A stretch of DNA of 64,000 nt from NCBI GenBank assembly GCA_900708905.1, contig CAADRB010000001.1, positions 3,173,852 to 3,237,851 on the forward strand, in the 5' to 3' direction. The notes beneath the pieces were generated by a model. That model saw only the letters and a list, made by a program, of their open reading frames with translations. It searched no databases and was not told the origin of the DNA. Position 1 is the first letter of the stretch, and every line of letters begins with the position of its first letter. This document shows, one piece after another, positions 62,627-64,000 of the stretch. Source of the stretch: Hymenolepis diminuta. Lineage: Eukaryota; Platyhelminthes; Cestoda; Cyclophyllidea; Hymenolepididae. Both the position numbers and the translations under genes were made by a program.

Positions 62627-62940
62627 CAAATTCAGTTAAACGATGACTTAATAAAAAAAACAAAAATACTTACAGATTTCGAAATAAAATTGTAAAATGA
62701 ATTTTTTTCAAATGAAAAATATTTTTGTTAGATTTGAGTTTACTGGACGCAATTCTTCTGACAACAATTTATAATTTTCACACATGCACCATTGATTGCA
62801 GTCAAAACACTTAGCGTGTGCGTTAAGCCAATCAAGTGTGAAGGTCACAGGCACAAATGCCGGGGGAGACTGCGCGCATTAACGCCTTTAAATGTGTGCG
62901 TTTTACTGCACCGCATTCTATAACGCTCACATCGCTCCTA

Positions 62941-63741
62941 ATGTCCGCTCTACTGCGTATCCAGCTAAGGCGTCCAGATACCTCTGTTCCGTGGGGATTT
63001 CGCCTTGAAGGTGGTGTAGATCTGGGTCATCCCCTGAATATCCAGAAGGTCACTCCAGGAGGTATAGCTGAGTCCTGTGGCCTTCGACCTGGTGATATCA
63101 TAGTTAGAATCAACTCTGCGGATACTAGATTTATGAAGCATGAAGACGCTAAAATGGAGATAAATAGATCGAGTAATGATTTCGAAATGATTGTGGAGAG
63201 AGGTAATTCGGGAAGTGCTGCCCAACCAGTTGTTGAACCAATTCAACCAACTGCAGTGAGTAAGACGAATTATCAGCCAGCATTAGTAAGTACTAATGGA
63301 GATGCAGATCTACCAAGTCCAATTCCACGTGGAGGAGATGTTCTCGTTGCTGAAGGTCCGGGTGGAAAAAGTCAACGTCTAACTCATTCATCATACAATT
63401 CTCCAATGGGTCTATATTCGAAAAACAACGTGGATTCATCTTTTAAATCTACTGTCGCTTCAGCTGGAGCCGATTTTTCAAAACTTAAACCTGCTCCACA
63501 ATTTTTCGGCGGGAGTATGAGATGCTGTGCCTGCCAGGAATTAATTACAGGAGGTCAATTTATCAGAGTTCAAGGTCGAATCCCAATTCACCCCTCTTGC
63601 TTGAAATGCTGTAAATGCGGCATTGGATTACGAAACGTCGGATATTTCTATATTAACGATCAACTCTATTGTGAAACACATGCAAAACAGGCTGCTAGAC
63701 CACCGGATTCAAACTTAAAGCCAGTGGTGATGTATAAGTAA
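62941..63741 (+). CDS. PDLIM: PDZ-ZM-LIM (ALP/PDLIM-type) protein 2
   Basis: 266 residues, one exon. PDZ domain at about 3-88 with PWGF at 17-20 and VTPGGIAESCGLRPGD; ZM motif YNSPMGLYS at 152-160, identical to that of protein 1; LIM domain with Cys195, Cys198, His217, Cys220 and Cys223, Cys226, Cys244, His247; the end, VVMYK, resembles VMYK of protein 1. Start chosen at MSALLRIQL because it aligns with MAGQLLTLKL. A further in-frame ATG at 62857 would add 28 residues of no recognisable type. The linkers between domains differ strongly from protein 1 while PDZ, ZM and LIM are closely similar, so this is an older duplicate under domain-level constraint. Expected role as for protein 1: an adaptor on alpha-actinin/actin in muscle. 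Confidence 0.93.
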   Translation: MSALLRIQLRRPDTSVPWGFRLEGGVDLGHPLNIQKVTPGGIAESCGLRPGDIIVRINSADTRFMKHEDAKMEINRSSNDFEMIVERGNSGSAAQPVVEPIQPTAVSKTNYQPALVSTNGDADLPSPIPRGGDVLVAEGPGGKSQRLTHSSYNSPMGLYSKNNVDSSFKSTVASAGADFSKLKPAPQFFGGSMRCCACQELITGGQFIRVQGRIPIHPSCLKCCKCGIGLRNVGYFYINDQLYCETHAKQAARPPDSNLKPVVMYK

Positions 63742-64000
63742 TGTTACGCCTCCTATATCTTTTACTGAGCCGCTTTCATATTGAGTTTAGCTTTGGATCC
63801 CAAAATGTTTCCTTTTTAATTCGAACCTCAAAATTAATCTCGAGCACACTGGAGTTGTGTACATTTTCTATCAAATTTTCGCCTTATTTATACAGATATA
63901 ATTTATCTGCATATATATATTTATATATATGTCTGGGTATTTATTAAATAAATCATTTTATATCTTTAAAATGAATATAAATCATTACTGATATTTGTTG
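63742..64000 (+). terminator. 3' region of PDLIM-like gene 2 with AATAAA
   Basis: AATAAA at 63947-63952, about 210 nt after the stop codon, is a good polyadenylation signal. The stretch also holds an AT microsatellite (about 63911-63930). No further gene begins before the window ends. Confidence 0.5.

Overview
This is eukaryotic nuclear DNA: AT-rich, sparsely coding, with spliced genes, a run of 98 N (38623-38720), and no operons or ribosome binding sites. The gene content fits a bilaterian animal: a neuregulin/GGF-type ligand, two muscle-type PDZ-LIM proteins and a UBE2D-like E2 enzyme. One gene has very small introns (33-42 nt) while another has introns of several kilobases. Small introns beside long ones, strong AT bias and few recognisable transposons fit a parasitic flatworm. 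A Hymenolepis-like tapeworm is my best guess, but that is inference; no species marker is present.

Layout. 1-24.1 kb: no supportable gene; AT-rich DNA with small repeats and one strong palindrome. 24.6-42.0 kb (+): one long gene rebuilt from nine exons. It encodes a secreted or membrane precursor with, in order, a signal peptide, a GGF-like N-terminal domain, an Ig domain, an EGF domain, a transmembrane helix and a Ser/Pro-rich tail. This is the architecture of type II neuregulins, the ErbB/EGFR ligands. The second half of the EGF domain is present twice as adjacent alternative exons, as in the vertebrate NRG1/NRG2 alpha/beta choice. 42.0-47.7 kb: intergenic. 47.73-48.44 kb (+): a compact six-exon UBE2D-like ubiquitin-conjugating enzyme. 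48.4-52.1 kb: intergenic. 52.08-52.94 kb (-) and 62.94-63.74 kb (+): two divergently transcribed, intronless-in-CDS ALP-type PDZ-ZM-LIM paralogues about 10 kb apart.

The genes do not form one pathway. The neuregulin should signal to ErbB/EGFR-type receptors on neighbouring cells. The PDLIM pair should act at actin/alpha-actinin structures in muscle. The E2 should pass ubiquitin to RING/HECT ligases.

Most notable: (i) the paired alternative EGF half-exons, whose phases predict membrane-bound versus secreted ligand; (ii) the GC-AG intron that feeds both; (iii) an assembly gap that appears to cut a spacer exon; (iv) an AT at the donor position of one E2 intron where the reading frame demands a splice. 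All exon calls were made by eye from reading frame, splice consensus and family knowledge; no search or transcript data were available.
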